From positions 98,178-154,516 of the forward strand of contig NZ_LMBW01000005.1 of the NCBI RefSeq assembly GCF_001439915.1: a DNA stretch of 56,339 nt, written 5' to 3'. The notes under the pieces were generated by a model. The model was not told the origin of the DNA. It saw nothing but the letters and a program-made list of their open reading frames with translations, and did no database searches. Made by a program: the position numbers and the translations under genes. The DNA comes from Fredinandcohnia humi. GTDB taxonomy: Bacteria > Bacillota > Bacilli > Bacillales > Bacillaceae_L. Of this stretch, positions 6,615-14,947 are shown one piece after another (position 1 is the stretch's first letter; every line of letters starts with the position of its first letter).

Positions 6615-8291
6615 ATGAAACACGACTGATTCATACGGACGTAAGCTGAGCCCATTTGAAAGATCAGTTTGTGAATCTTCGTAGTTGGAAATGAGTAAAT
6701 CTGTTGTGTATTTTTCAATTCCAATACTTTCCGGAACCTCAAACGAAGCTTCCGTCCCGTAAAAATTATTGACAACGAGGAGTTTCTCGTTTTCCCCGTT
6801 TCTAACATATGCAAAGATTTGCGGGTCTTCCTCAAGTAATAGCTCGTAATCACCGTATGTGATAATATCGTATTCCTTGCGGAGCCTAATCAATTTTTGG
6901 TAATGATAAAAGACCGAGTTTTTGTCCTCTAATGCATTTTCTGCGTTAATGGTTTTGTAATTGGCAGCAACATTAATCCACGGTGTCCCGCTTGTGAAGC
7001 CGGCATGCTCAGAAGCATTCCACTGAACGGGCGTGCGTGAATTATCCCGCGATTTATGTTTCAAAATCTCGATGACTTGTTCGTTGCTCATACCTTGTTC
7101 ATTTTTAATAGTATAGATATTTAGTGACTCGACATCACGATATTCAGAGATATCCTCGAATTTCGGATTGGTCATTCCGATTTCCTCACCTTGATAAATA
7201 TAAGGTGTTCCTTGCATCATATGGATTGTTGTCGCAAGCATCTTCGCTGATTCTGTTACATATTTGCCATCATCACCATATCTCGATACAATGCGAGGCT
7301 GGTCATGGTTGCACCAAAATAGCGCATTCCAGCCCCCGCCCTTGTGCATTTCTACCTGCCACGTTGAGAGAATTCTTTTTAACTCATGGAAGTCAAAATC
7401 CGCAACTGTCCACTTATCCCCGTTTGGGTAATCTACTTTTAAATGGTGAAAATTAAAGGTCATACTAAGTTCTTCACGATCAGGGTTCGAATAATTAATA
7501 CAATCGTCAATTGTCGTTGAGGACATTTCCCCAACCGTCAAACTATCGTATTTTGAAAATACGTTTTGATTCATTTCGTGCATGAACTCGTGGACGCGAG
7601 GGCCGTCTGTATAAAATCTTCGTCCGTCACCATGAGGCGGTACCGAACCATCATCATCAGGGAAGTGCTGGTCTTTTGAAATTAAATTGATGACATCAAG
7701 ACGGAAGCCATCTACTCCTTTTTCAAACCAAAAAGTCATCATATCATAGACTCTTTTGCGAACTTCTTCGTTTTCCCAATTCAGATCGGCTTGAGTCACA
7801 TCAAAAAGATGGAGGTAGTATTGACCTGTTTTTTCATCATACTTCCAAGCATTTCCTCCAAATTTAGATTGCCAATTATTTGGTTCTTGGCCGTCTTTTG
7901 GATCCTTCCAAATATAAAAGTCCCGAAATGGATTTTCCTTTGACTCACGGGATTGCTTAAACCATTCGTTTTCAGTTGATGTATGGTTAACAACGATGTC
8001 CATAATAAGTTTGATGCCACGGGAATGAGCTCCTTCGAGCAGGCGATCAAAATCCTCCATCGTGCCATACTCTTCTTGAATTGCAAAATAATCACTAATA
8101 TCGTACCCGTTATCGCGCTGCGGGGATTTATAAATTGGGGTTAACCAAATAACATCAATACCTAATGCTTTCAAGTAATCGAGTTTTTCAATGATCCCTT
8201 GAAGGTCACCAACACCATTTCCAGTTGTATCATTAAAACTCTTTGGATAAATTTGATATACGACAGACTTTCTCCACCAAGGCTGTTTCAA
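6591..8291 (-). CDS. treA: trehalose-6-phosphate hydrolase (GH13)
   Basis: A cytoplasmic 566-residue glycoside hydrolase family 13 enzyme that should split trehalose-6-phosphate into glucose and glucose-6-phosphate. The start PWWRKSVVYQIYPKSFNDTT is nearly that of B. subtilis TreA. Catalytic motifs are GFRLDVINL (nucleophile Asp), VGEMSS (acid/base Glu) and NHDQPR. The TTG start at 8291 has GGTGG upstream. The last residues (TLFSRV) and the stop codon are encoded by the adjacent repeat element rather than by the usual family C-terminus. No treP or treR lies beside it. An oligo-1,6-glucosidase is the alternative, but similarity to TreA is closer. Confidence 0.93.
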   Translation of the reverse strand: MKQPWWRKSVVYQIYPKSFNDTTGNGVGDLQGIIEKLDYLKALGIDVIWLTPIYKSPQRDNGYDISDYFAIQEEYGTMEDFDRLLEGAHSRGIKLIMDIVVNHTSTENEWFKQSRESKENPFRDFYIWKDPKDGQEPNNWQSKFGGNAWKYDEKTGQYYLHLFDVTQADLNWENEEVRKRVYDMMTFWFEKGVDGFRLDVINLISKDQHFPDDDGSVPPHGDGRRFYTDGPRVHEFMHEMNQNVFSKYDSLTVGEMSSTTIDDCINYSNPDREELSMTFNFHHLKVDYPNGDKWTVADFDFHELKRILSTWQVEMHKGGGWNALFWCNHDQPRIVSRYGDDGKYVTESAKMLATTIHMMQGTPYIYQGEEIGMTNPKFEDISEYRDVESLNIYTIKNEQGMSNEQVIEILKHKSRDNSRTPVQWNASEHAGFTSGTPWINVAANYKTINAENALEDKNSVFYHYQKLIRLRKEYDIITYGDYELLLEEDPQIFAYVRNGENEKLLVVNNFYGTEASFEVPESIGIEKYTTDLLISNYEDSQTDLSNGLSLRPYESVVFHLTLFSRV

Positions 8292-8361
8292 CTGCTACAC
8301 CACCATAAAATGTAATTATTCTTGTAGTATTTCATAAATAAAGAATCTTATTTATAGTAGT

Positions 8362-8390
8362 AGTTTAACTTGTATATACAAGTTGGTCAA
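8362..8390 (-). promoter_or_regulatory. treA promoter with TreR-type operator
   Basis: On the minus strand TTGACC (8390-8385) and TAAACT (8367-8362) are 17 bp apart. The spacer is almost filled by the perfect palindrome AACTTGTATATACAAGTT (8367-8384), the form expected of a GntR-family TreR operator. A bound repressor would block polymerase directly. Confidence 0.75.
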
Positions 8391-8463
8391 ATTTAATAAA
8401 AGTGCGTGATCGCCATCCGAATTCGGCGGGTGCAGGCACCTTGGTGTTGTGGATCCTCATTTA

Positions 8464-8516
8464 CAGCCACTATTTCCGAAATACTGCCACTATCTGAGAT
8501 TTACTGTCACTATCCA
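8464..8516. repeat. CTGCCACTAT array, exact 20-bp period
   Basis: CAGCCACTAT, CTGCCACTAT and CTGTCACTAT start at 8464, 8484 and 8504. The remainder (TTCCGAAATA, CTGAGATTTA) resembles the spacers of the GACGCATAT array in composition, but the core differs. Confidence 0.6.
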
Positions 8517-8526
8517 TTTTTCGTGT

Positions 8527-8889
8527 TCATTTCTCCGCTTCCCGCTCCAACACTTCCTTCAGTACAACCGCCTGGTTATGTACTTCATCCTTCGCCCCAA
8601 AAAGGAGCGTCACTTTTTCTTCCCCAATCATGCGCAGTAATTCCTCAATCGCTGCCTTTTTCTCTTCATCTTCTGTTAATTCTTTTATGTAATGCTCTTT
8701 AAACTCCTCAAATCGTTCGGGTTTGTGGTTGAATTCCTTGCGAAGCACTACGCTTGGGGCGATTTCTTTCATCCATAAATCAAGTTGGGCTTTATCCTTT
8801 GAAATGCCTCGTGGCCAGATGCGGTCCACTAATATCCGTTTTCCGTCTTCCTTACTTGCTGGTTCATAAATTCGCTTTAACACGATCAT
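8527..8889 (-). CDS. DUF488 (YeaO-like) family protein
   Basis: 120 residues with the DUF488 signatures LVDRIWPRGISKDKAQLDLW near the N-terminus, LRKEFNHKPERFEEF in the middle and VTLLFGAKDEVHNQAVVL near the C-terminus. The family is a small soluble group of unknown function; a nucleotide- or nucleic-acid-related role has been guessed but not shown. It lies upstream of treA on the same strand but is separated by the treA promoter, so it is probably independent. The length is typical. Confidence 0.88.
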   Translation of the reverse strand: MIVLKRIYEPASKEDGKRILVDRIWPRGISKDKAQLDLWMKEIAPSVVLRKEFNHKPERFEEFKEHYIKELTEDEEKKAAIEELLRMIGEEKVTLLFGAKDEVHNQAVVLKEVLEREAEK

Positions 8890-8946
8890 TTTCCACTTTC
8901 CTTTCTAAAAAAAAGGGCAAAACATATTGTTTTGGCCCCTTCCACA

Positions 8947-9318
8947 TTATTTAAACTTATTATGCATTTTCATCTGATAGTCTTTGAAAGCCGTAGTGTG
9001 TGAGGTCTTTCTATTTTTCAAAATTTGGTTTAAGCGAAATTGTTTTTCGTTTAATTTCTTCTGATAGATGACGCGTTGAGCTTCATCCTCACAATTATCA
9101 AGAAGATTCTCGATGGTGAGCAGCTCTTTTTTAATTTCAGTTTCATCATTAATGAATCCTGAATTTTTCATAACGCGATATGCCATACGAAGATCCTCAG
9201 GAATCGCAGAATCATCATCAAGCTTAAGCGGCTTGCCGAAACCTGGCAGATTATCAAATTCTCCATCCTTATAGGCCTTGCGAATTTTATCCTCCGACAC
9301 AATACTTGAGAAATCCAT
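8947..9318 (-). CDS. DUF1992 (DnaJ-homologue C-like) protein
   Basis: 123 residues with the diagnostic DUF1992 core AYKDGEFDNLPGFGKPLKLDD near the start and PEDLRMAYRVMKNSGF. The rest is helical and charged. AAAGGAGGG precedes the ATG. DUF1992 proteins occur in bacteria and eukaryotes (DNAJC28-like), but their role is not established. It lies 57 bases upstream of the DUF488 gene on the same strand, so co-transcription is possible. Confidence 0.88.
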   Translation of the reverse strand: MDFSSIVSEDKIRKAYKDGEFDNLPGFGKPLKLDDDSAIPEDLRMAYRVMKNSGFINDETEIKKELLTIENLLDNCEDEAQRVIYQKKLNEKQFRLNQILKNRKTSHTTAFKDYQMKMHNKFK

Positions 9319-9592
9319 GTCACGCCCTCCTTTTTTTGGAGTGTTTCATCTATTACTATTTTACGGGTATTTTGAACAAAATGCCATTCTCCTCATATAT
9401 TTCTCCTATATTTCATTTTTTACAATATGACAACAACCCCCAAAAATCGACATATTATTATGAAAGCTATAGGGTGAAGTGGGTTAAAATGACTACTCAT
9501 GAATTTTAATAATAGTAGCTAAAAATGTTTCGGAAAATCATTTTAAGGCTATTAGACATATAACCTTAAATTTTAGAAGGATGGAGATAAAA

Positions 9593-10600
9593 ATGTTTTC
9601 AAACGTAGAAATTGGAATTGATTTAGGAACTGCAAATATTCTTGTATACAGTAAAAATAAAGGTGTCATCATTAATGAGCCTTCCGTTGTGGCGATCGAC
9701 ACTGAAAATAACAAAGTCGTGGCGGTTGGGACCGATGCAAAAAGAATGATTGGAAAAACACCTGAAAAAATAGTGGCGATTCGTCCCTTACGTAAAGGTG
9801 TAATCGCGGACTTCAATGTGACGGCTGACATGCTACGACATATTATGAAAAAAGTGAGCCAAAAAACGGGTTATTCGCTCCGCAAACCCAATGTTGTCGT
9901 CTGTACTCCATCTGGGTCAACATCCGTTGAAAGACGCGCCATCCAGGATGCGATAAGACAATGTGGTGCTAAGCAGGTGTATTTAATTGAAGAACCAGTC
10001 GCGGCTGCAGTTGGCTCAGACTTACCAGTTGATGAGCCGGTTGCGAACGTAATTGTTGATATCGGCGGCGGAAACACGGAAGTTGCGATTATTTCCTTTG
10101 GCGGAGTTGTAACGTGCAACTCCGTTCGAATCGGTGGTGACCAATTCGATGATGATATCATTCAATATGTACGAAAAAGATACAATGTTTTGATCGGGGA
10201 ACATACCGCCGAACAGGTTAAATTTGAAATCGGCTTTGCCCTTGTTGAGCATGAAACCAGAACAATGGAAATTCGCGGACGTGACCTTGTCACTGGTCTT
10301 CCAAAAACCATTTCATTACGTTCAACCGAGGTTCAAGAAACATTAAAAGAATCCTTACTGCATATTTTGGAAGCAATCCGTGCTACCCTAGAAGATTGCC
10401 CACCTGAATTAAGTGGTGATATTGTAGATCGCGGGGTTATTTTAACAGGCGGAGGCGCATTATTAAATGGCATGCAGGAGTGGCTCAGCCAAGAAATTTT
10501 CGTTCCCGTACATCTTGCTCCAAACCCGCTAGAATCAGTAGCCATCGGAACAGGACGTTCACTAAGCATCATCGAAAAGCTTCATAAAATTGCAAAATAA
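9593..10600 (+). CDS. mreBH: rod-shape protein MreBH (actin homologue)
   Basis: A 335-residue bacterial actin that forms membrane-associated filaments directing cell-wall synthesis and hydrolases. The N-terminus ([20 protein letters not shown]), the phosphate loops ([19 protein letters not shown]), EEPVAAAVG and TGGGALLNG are intact, and the sequence is closer to B. subtilis MreBH than to MreB or Mbl. GGATGGAG lies six bases before the ATG at 9593; the ATG at 9581 overlaps that site. It stands alone, as in B. subtilis. An ACCCCC motif at 9436-9441 recalls the SigI -35 box, but no matching -10 is evident. Confidence 0.93.
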   Translation: MFSNVEIGIDLGTANILVYSKNKGVIINEPSVVAIDTENNKVVAVGTDAKRMIGKTPEKIVAIRPLRKGVIADFNVTADMLRHIMKKVSQKTGYSLRKPNVVVCTPSGSTSVERRAIQDAIRQCGAKQVYLIEEPVAAAVGSDLPVDEPVANVIVDIGGGNTEVAIISFGGVVTCNSVRIGGDQFDDDIIQYVRKRYNVLIGEHTAEQVKFEIGFALVEHETRTMEIRGRDLVTGLPKTISLRSTEVQETLKESLLHILEAIRATLEDCPPELSGDIVDRGVILTGGGALLNGMQEWLSQEIFVPVHLAPNPLESVAIGTGRSLSIIEKLHKIAK

Positions 10601-10601
10601 G

Positions 10602-10684
10602 GGAACCAGGGGGACGGTTCTACTGGTTCCCAGTGCCTGTTCTATCATAAAAGGAACCACAGGAAACCGTCCCTTTGGTTCCTT
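10602..10684. repeat. REP-like paired palindrome (GGGACGGTTC family)
   Basis: Two inverted units: GGAACCAGGGGGACGGTTCT with ACTGGTTCC, then GGAACCACAGGAAACCGTCCC with TTTGGTTCC. They lie between the convergent mreBH and FUSC genes, up to the FUSC stop codon. Related pairs occur at 12592-12683 and 19443-19527. Confidence 0.75.
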
Positions 10685-12574
10685 TTATGGAGCTTTTTTT
10701 AAATACGTGATTAATGCCTCCAGCAATGTATCAATTTCTTCTTGAATTCGTGCATGCATTGGAATTTCGGGAATGTCGAAGCTTTCAAGCAATTGCTGTT
10801 GTTCGATTGATTGGGCCATTGTCTCGAAAATGTATAAAAATTGGGCAATCTCTCCTCTTGTTAACGGTCGATTCCTTGCTTTAGCTTCGAGAAAGTATCC
10901 AAGGTGTTCCATTGAAAAAATTGCCGGTGACAAGAGACTTAGTGAAGCAATATTATTTGGAATTTCTCCAAGCGCTGCTCCGTAAACCGTGCGTAAATTA
11001 TTTAAGTTGGTTCTCATTTTATTTTTAAGATGGTTGTCATTTATATTCGCATTGTTATTTGAAAAGGTATTATAAAATAACTGTGATTGGCTGCGAATGG
11101 TTTTGGACATCAAATGAGGGATTCGACTTGAAGCCGATTGACGCCCCACTAACAATACGCCTATAATCCCAATGATACATCCGATGATTACATCCGTGAT
11201 TCGAGCCGTTGCAAAATACGGCAAATCACGAAGCTTTGTAGTGCTTTCCGCGATTAATATCGCATTTGGCGTAATAAACGTAACGGCAAGTGCGTAGTTT
11301 CGTACCATTAATGATTCTGTAAAAAAATTAAACATAGCAATCAATAGTGCAACAATGATTGGTGCTGGCCCGAGTGATAGAATAATCCCAGCAACCAAGA
11401 TACCAACCAGTGTGCCGATTGACCGCTGAATCGAACGGTGAAATGTACTGATAATCGTGGAACCAAGCATAACAGAACCACAAGAAACTGGAATCCAATA
11501 GGAGCGCTCAAATTCAAAAGAAAAGGCGATCATTGCTGCGATTCCGAGCACAACTGCATAGCGCAATGAGGTTAAAAAAACGACTGAGTTTTTATCAAAT
11601 GCGTCCAATAATTTCTTTGCAACCGAATGCTTCATAAAATGAATTTCTTGGTCAACAACTGGTACGGATTCTTGTATCACGTCAACTGCGCTTACTATTT
11701 TTTTATACAAATGCTGTTCGAACCCTTCTAATGTTACATCGGGAACCTTTATTTCCTTGCTTTGACTTTTTTGGATGAGGGATTGTGTAATTTGGTTTAA
11801 TAATTCAATTATTTCAGGTGCGATTCCGATTTTTCCAAGAGACTCAAGTTCCAATATATCGCCCCAAATTGAGTGGGCTTTGTTTTTCAATATAAATAAT
11901 CGTTTAAAAAACTCTGAACTTCGCCACGAGATATATCCAGACGAAAGTGTTGTTTCAACATTTTTCAATGAGAACAAGGTGCTTTCCTTTAATTCATCAA
12001 ATCTTGATGTCCCAATTGCTCTCGCTAATTTCGTTAGTTCAGCATAAATATGATGTATCGCTCTTTTCTCTGGTTCGTATGGATCGGAAAACCACCCAAC
12101 CATCGCAACAATCCACGAAACCATTCCACCTATTAAAACAAGTGAAGCACGCATTAACGCAGCATTAGGATCAATTTCCATCGCATATGTCATGGCAAAA
12201 ATAATGACAAAAAAAATAGATGCTGGGCCCTGAATTTTCAAGGCACCGAAAATGAATGTACCGAACCCGCCAATTAATCCTAAAAGAAGTGCAAATAGAA
12301 AGGGTGAGGCGGCAGTAAGTGTGCCGAGGCCCATTGCCGCAGCTAATCCAAGCGCCACTAAAAACACCTTTTTTGCACGATGTTTATAAGGATCATTGAA
12401 CACGTACAGATAGGAGAAGCCGCCGATTCCAGCCATTAGCCCATATTGAAAATTCCCGAGCATAATGCCAATCATCACAGGAAATGAGGAACAGATTGCT
12501 GCTCCAACCGCCCTTCGCATCGGAAAAGGCGTCTTTTGAATTTTAAACGCATCCTTAACAATCGACGACGACAT
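10685..12574 (-). CDS. FUSC-family membrane transporter
   Basis: A 629-residue protein of the fusaric-acid-resistance (FUSC) superfamily, putative efflux proteins for aromatic acids or related compounds. It has two blocks of about five or six transmembrane helices (residues ~20-165 and ~345-480), each followed by a cytoplasmic helical region, the family's duplicated build. The second block contains ERSYWIPVSCGSVMLGSTI and SIQRSIGTLVGILVAG, characteristic of FUSC. ATG at 12574 was chosen because AAGGA lies six bases upstream; the ATG at 12580 directly abuts the site. REP-like repeats flank both ends. Substrate unknown. Confidence 0.85.
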   Translation of the reverse strand: MSSSIVKDAFKIQKTPFPMRRAVGAAICSSFPVMIGIMLGNFQYGLMAGIGGFSYLYVFNDPYKHRAKKVFLVALGLAAAMGLGTLTAASPFLFALLLGLIGGFGTFIFGALKIQGPASIFFVIIFAMTYAMEIDPNAALMRASLVLIGGMVSWIVAMVGWFSDPYEPEKRAIHHIYAELTKLARAIGTSRFDELKESTLFSLKNVETTLSSGYISWRSSEFFKRLFILKNKAHSIWGDILELESLGKIGIAPEIIELLNQITQSLIQKSQSKEIKVPDVTLEGFEQHLYKKIVSAVDVIQESVPVVDQEIHFMKHSVAKKLLDAFDKNSVVFLTSLRYAVVLGIAAMIAFSFEFERSYWIPVSCGSVMLGSTIISTFHRSIQRSIGTLVGILVAGIILSLGPAPIIVALLIAMFNFFTESLMVRNYALAVTFITPNAILIAESTTKLRDLPYFATARITDVIIGCIIGIIGVLLVGRQSASSRIPHLMSKTIRSQSQLFYNTFSNNNANINDNHLKNKMRTNLNNLRTVYGAALGEIPNNIASLSLLSPAIFSMEHLGYFLEAKARNRPLTRGEIAQFLYIFETMAQSIEQQQLLESFDIPEIPMHARIQEEIDTLLEALITYLKKAP

Positions 12575-12591
12575 CCACATTCCTTCTCTCT

Positions 12592-12683
12592 TGGAACCAG
12601 GGGGACGGTTCTCGTGGTCCCCCTTAAATCTGATTTAACAAAAAGGAACCACAAGAACCGTCCCTATGGTCCCTTTGGTTCCT
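12592..12683. repeat. REP-like paired palindrome (GGGACGGTTC family)
   Basis: GGAACCAGGGGGACGGTTCT-CGTGGTCCC and, inverted, GGAACCACAAGAACCGTCCC-TATGGTCCC-TTTGGTTCC, separated by about 25 bp. It lies between the FUSC start and the TerC terminator. Confidence 0.75.
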
Positions 12684-12723
12684 CTTAGCTTTAGCTGTAG
12701 GATTGCCAAGTATGTAATTGGAA

Positions 12724-12752
12724 AAGGCCAAATCGTTAAGTGATTTGGCCTC
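12724..12752 (-). terminator. intrinsic terminator of the TerC-family gene
   Basis: On the minus strand GAGGCCAAATC pairs with GATTTGGCC around a seven-base loop, followed by TTTTCC. Confidence 0.7.
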
Positions 12753-12762
12753 GAAATTGACA

Positions 12763-13482
12763 TTATGCTGTTTGTTGTAATTTTTCTCTTTTTGCTTGGA
12801 TTTTTTTGTTTTTAAAGTATCCAAGTCCTAATATTAAAACAGTTAAAACCGCTGCGATTAGATAGGTGACTGGTCCATGTTCGATATGAAGGAAGTTTGT
12901 AAATCCTTTATCTTTCATTATCATTTCACCTGCAGTCCAAGCAAGTATACCTGCGCCAACATAAGCAATCCAAGCATATTTGTTCATGGCTTTTACAATA
13001 AATTTAGAACCAAAGATCATAATTGGAATACTTACTGCAACACCAAGCGCAATCATGCCAATGTGGCCATCGGCAGCACCTGCAACCGCAACAACATTAT
13101 CAAGACTCATTACTGCATCTGCCATAATAATTGTCCCAATGGCTGACATAATACCTGTTGATGATTTCACATGTGCTTCTCCCTCATCTTCAACCAATAC
13201 CTTGTAGGCGATGAAAAGAAGCAGTGCCCCACCAACTAGGTTCACATATGGAATTTTTAATAAGTAAACAATGATGGCTGCGAATAATATACGTAAAATA
13301 ACAGCCCCAGCTGTTCCCCAAAAGATTGCTTTATTTTGCTGATCTTTTGGAAGGTTTCTAGTTGCCATCGCGATTACAACAGCATTGTCTCCAGATAAAA
13401 TAATATCAATTGCAATGATTTTTAATAAGGCGATTGTCGCTCCTGAAGAGATAGCTAGTCCAAGAATAGTTAGCATATCCAT
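12763..13482 (-). CDS. TerC/YjbE-family metal (Mn) exporter
   Basis: A 239-residue membrane protein with about seven helices. The TerC signatures IDIILSGDNAVVIAMATRNLP (residues ~25-45) and MADAVMSLDNVVAVAGAA carry the intramembrane acidic residues thought to bind metal. Relatives YceF (MeeF) and YkoY (MeeY) export manganese in B. subtilis, some to load secreted enzymes. A GGGGG ribosome site precedes the ATG by nine bases. Many homologues follow a yybP-ykoY manganese riboswitch; I do not see that consensus here. Single gene with its own terminator. Confidence 0.88.
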   Translation of the reverse strand: MDMLTILGLAISSGATIALLKIIAIDIILSGDNAVVIAMATRNLPKDQQNKAIFWGTAGAVILRILFAAIIVYLLKIPYVNLVGGALLLFIAYKVLVEDEGEAHVKSSTGIMSAIGTIIMADAVMSLDNVVAVAGAADGHIGMIALGVAVSIPIMIFGSKFIVKAMNKYAWIAYVGAGILAWTAGEMIMKDKGFTNFLHIEHGPVTYLIAAVLTVLILGLGYFKNKKIQAKREKLQQTA

Positions 13483-13647
13483 AGGGTAATTCCCCCTTAA
13501 TTAATATTGTAAAATAGTTAAATTTTAATTACATAATCTAGCATACTCCTATTTTTTGTCACTTTCAAAGAATCTTGCTTACAAAACCGCCACAATTATC
13601 CATCCGATTATTTTTAAAATTGCACATAGTATCGTAATATAATTACC

Positions 13648-13701
13648 TTGACATAACACCATTTAGTTTCATATAATCAAAATACAAAACCAAATGGTTT
13701 T
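13648..13701 (+). promoter_or_regulatory. promoter and operator of the SRPBCC/arsR pair
   Basis: A near-consensus sigma-A promoter, TTGACA (13648-13653), 18 bp, TATAAT (13672-13677). The palindrome AAAACCA-AA-TGGTTTT (13686-13701) starts where transcription would begin and is a good candidate operator for the ArsR-type repressor encoded second in the operon. Confidence 0.7.
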
Positions 13702-13728
13702 ACTTTGAACTTTAAAAGGAGAATGATT

Positions 13729-14148
13729 ATGGCAACTGTACCTGATATAAAACAAACTGTATTCATTGAAGCACCGATTCAAAAAGTATGGGATCTTGTG
13801 TCGACTGGCGAGGCTATCGGAACATGGTTTATGCCAAATGATTTAGTCGCCGAGGAAGGACACGAATTTCATATTCAATCTCCATTTGGACCTTCTCCAT
13901 GTAAGGTATTAGAGGTTGAGCCACCACACCGCCTTACTTTTTCTTGGGATACTGAAGGCTGGTTTGTAGAGTTTCTGTTAAAAGAAATTGACGGAAAAAC
14001 CGAGTTCACTCTCATTCACGGCGGCTGGAAGGATTCCGAAGAAATCGTTGGAAAAGCAAATCGAACAGCTGCTGAAGTTCGTGAAATAATGAATGGCGGT
14101 TGGGAAGGAATCGTACAAAAGCTTCGTCGGGTGGCGACAAACGAGTGA
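13729..14148 (+). CDS. SRPBCC/AHSA1-type START-like protein
   Basis: A 139-residue soluble protein of the SRPBCC superfamily (activator-of-Hsp90-like group), a hydrophobic-ligand-binding fold. Recognisable segments are FIEAPIQKVWDLVSTGEAIGTWF at the start, PPHRLTFSWD in the middle and MNGGWEGIVQKLRR at the end. ATG at 13729 has AAAGGAG seven bases upstream. Its TGA overlaps the GTG of the following repressor gene. Such AHSA1-ArsR pairs are common; the ligand is unknown. Confidence 0.85.
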   Translation: MATVPDIKQTVFIEAPIQKVWDLVSTGEAIGTWFMPNDLVAEEGHEFHIQSPFGPSPCKVLEVEPPHRLTFSWDTEGWFVEFLLKEIDGKTEFTLIHGGWKDSEEIVGKANRTAAEVREIMNGGWEGIVQKLRRVATNE

Positions 14149-14516
14149 GTGAAACTGCTGGGAAATATGATGTCTTCCAAGCAATTGCGGATCCGACACG
14201 CAGAGAGGTACTGCGCTTACTTTCGAAAAAAGAATTGCCTATTTCGGAAATCACCAGTCATTTTTCAATGAGCCGGACGGCTGTAGCAAAGCATCTTCAC
14301 ATTCTTTCAGAGGCGAATTTGGTCAGCGGCAAGAAAGTGGGTAGAGAAAAACGCTATCGCCTCCAGCCTGAGTCCTTTTCAGATCTGCGTGAATGGCTTG
14401 CGTATTTCGACCAGTTCTGGAGCAACAAGCTATCGGTATTAAAGCATATCGCTGAGAATGGTTCAGATGGTGGTGGGCTAAAAGTGGTGAAGGGGTCTGA
14501 TTCGGATGGGGAGTAG
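14145..14516 (+). CDS. ArsR-family transcriptional repressor
   Basis: A 123-residue winged-helix regulator. The core AIADPTRREVLRLLSKKELPISEI followed by SRTAVAKHLHILSEANLVSG and a wing (GREKRYRLQP) is typical of the ArsR subgroup paired with SRPBCC proteins. It lacks the cysteine metal-binding motif of ArsR/SmtB sensors, so it probably senses something other than metal. GTG at 14145 overlaps the upstream stop by four bases (GTGA), indicating translational coupling. The C-terminal tail is Gly/Asp rich. Confidence 0.87.
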   Translation: MSETAGKYDVFQAIADPTRREVLRLLSKKELPISEITSHFSMSRTAVAKHLHILSEANLVSGKKVGREKRYRLQPESFSDLREWLAYFDQFWSNKLSVLKHIAENGSDGGGLKVVKGSDSDGE

Positions 14517-14548
14517 GTTGGAAGTAGTACCTTACGCGCGGATCCGGT

Positions 14549-14892
14549 CTTCGTTTAGGACTTCATAAGCCCGATAAAGGACTTTTTGCGCGGGCTCAAG
14601 CTTCGTTTAGGTCTTCATAAACCCAATGAAGACCTTTTCGGGCAGGCTCAAGCTTCGTTTAGGTCTTCATAAGCCCGATGAAGACCTTTTCGGGCAGGCT
14701 CAAGCTTCGTTCAGGTCTTCATAAACCCAATGAAGACCTTTTCAGGCGGGTTCTAGCTTCGTTCGGGTCTTCATTACCCCGATGAAGACCTTTTCGGGCA
14801 GGCTCAAGCTTCGTTCCGGTCTTCATAAACCCGATGAAGACCGGAATCCTTTCATTCCAACTCAGTTTAGGTCTTCATAAACCCAGAAAACC
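14549..14892. repeat. 52-bp tandem array of terminator-like hairpins
   Basis: Six units of exactly 52 bp start at 14549, 14601, 14653, 14705, 14757 and 14809, with a truncated seventh at 14861. Each begins CTTCGTTYAGGTCTTCAT and most carry the hairpin GGTCTTCAT-7 nt-ATGAAGACC followed by TTTTC. The same hairpin stem is the terminator at the 3' end of the neighbouring histidine kinase gene. It fills the gap between convergent arsR and the kinase. Confidence 0.9.
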
Positions 14893-14918
14893 TTGCCCCA
14901 ACCAACTCCCCCCCCGTG

Positions 14919-14947
14919 CAAAAAGGTCCTCATGCGAGATGAAGACC
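14919..14947 (-). terminator. kinase terminator, resembles the array unit
   Basis: On the minus strand GGTCTTCAT (14947-14939), a five-base loop and ATGAGGACC (14933-14925) are followed by TTTTTGC. The first arm is inside the coding sequence and encodes the last residues of the kinase. Confidence 0.75.

Noticed and set aside
9436-9461. SigI promoter for mreBH
   Set aside because: ACCCCC is present and mreBH is a SigI target in B. subtilis, but no CGAA-type -10 element lies at a suitable distance.
13483-13620. yybP-ykoY manganese riboswitch before the TerC-family gene
   Set aside because: Expected from family knowledge, but the conserved paired elements are not visible in the leader on the minus strand.
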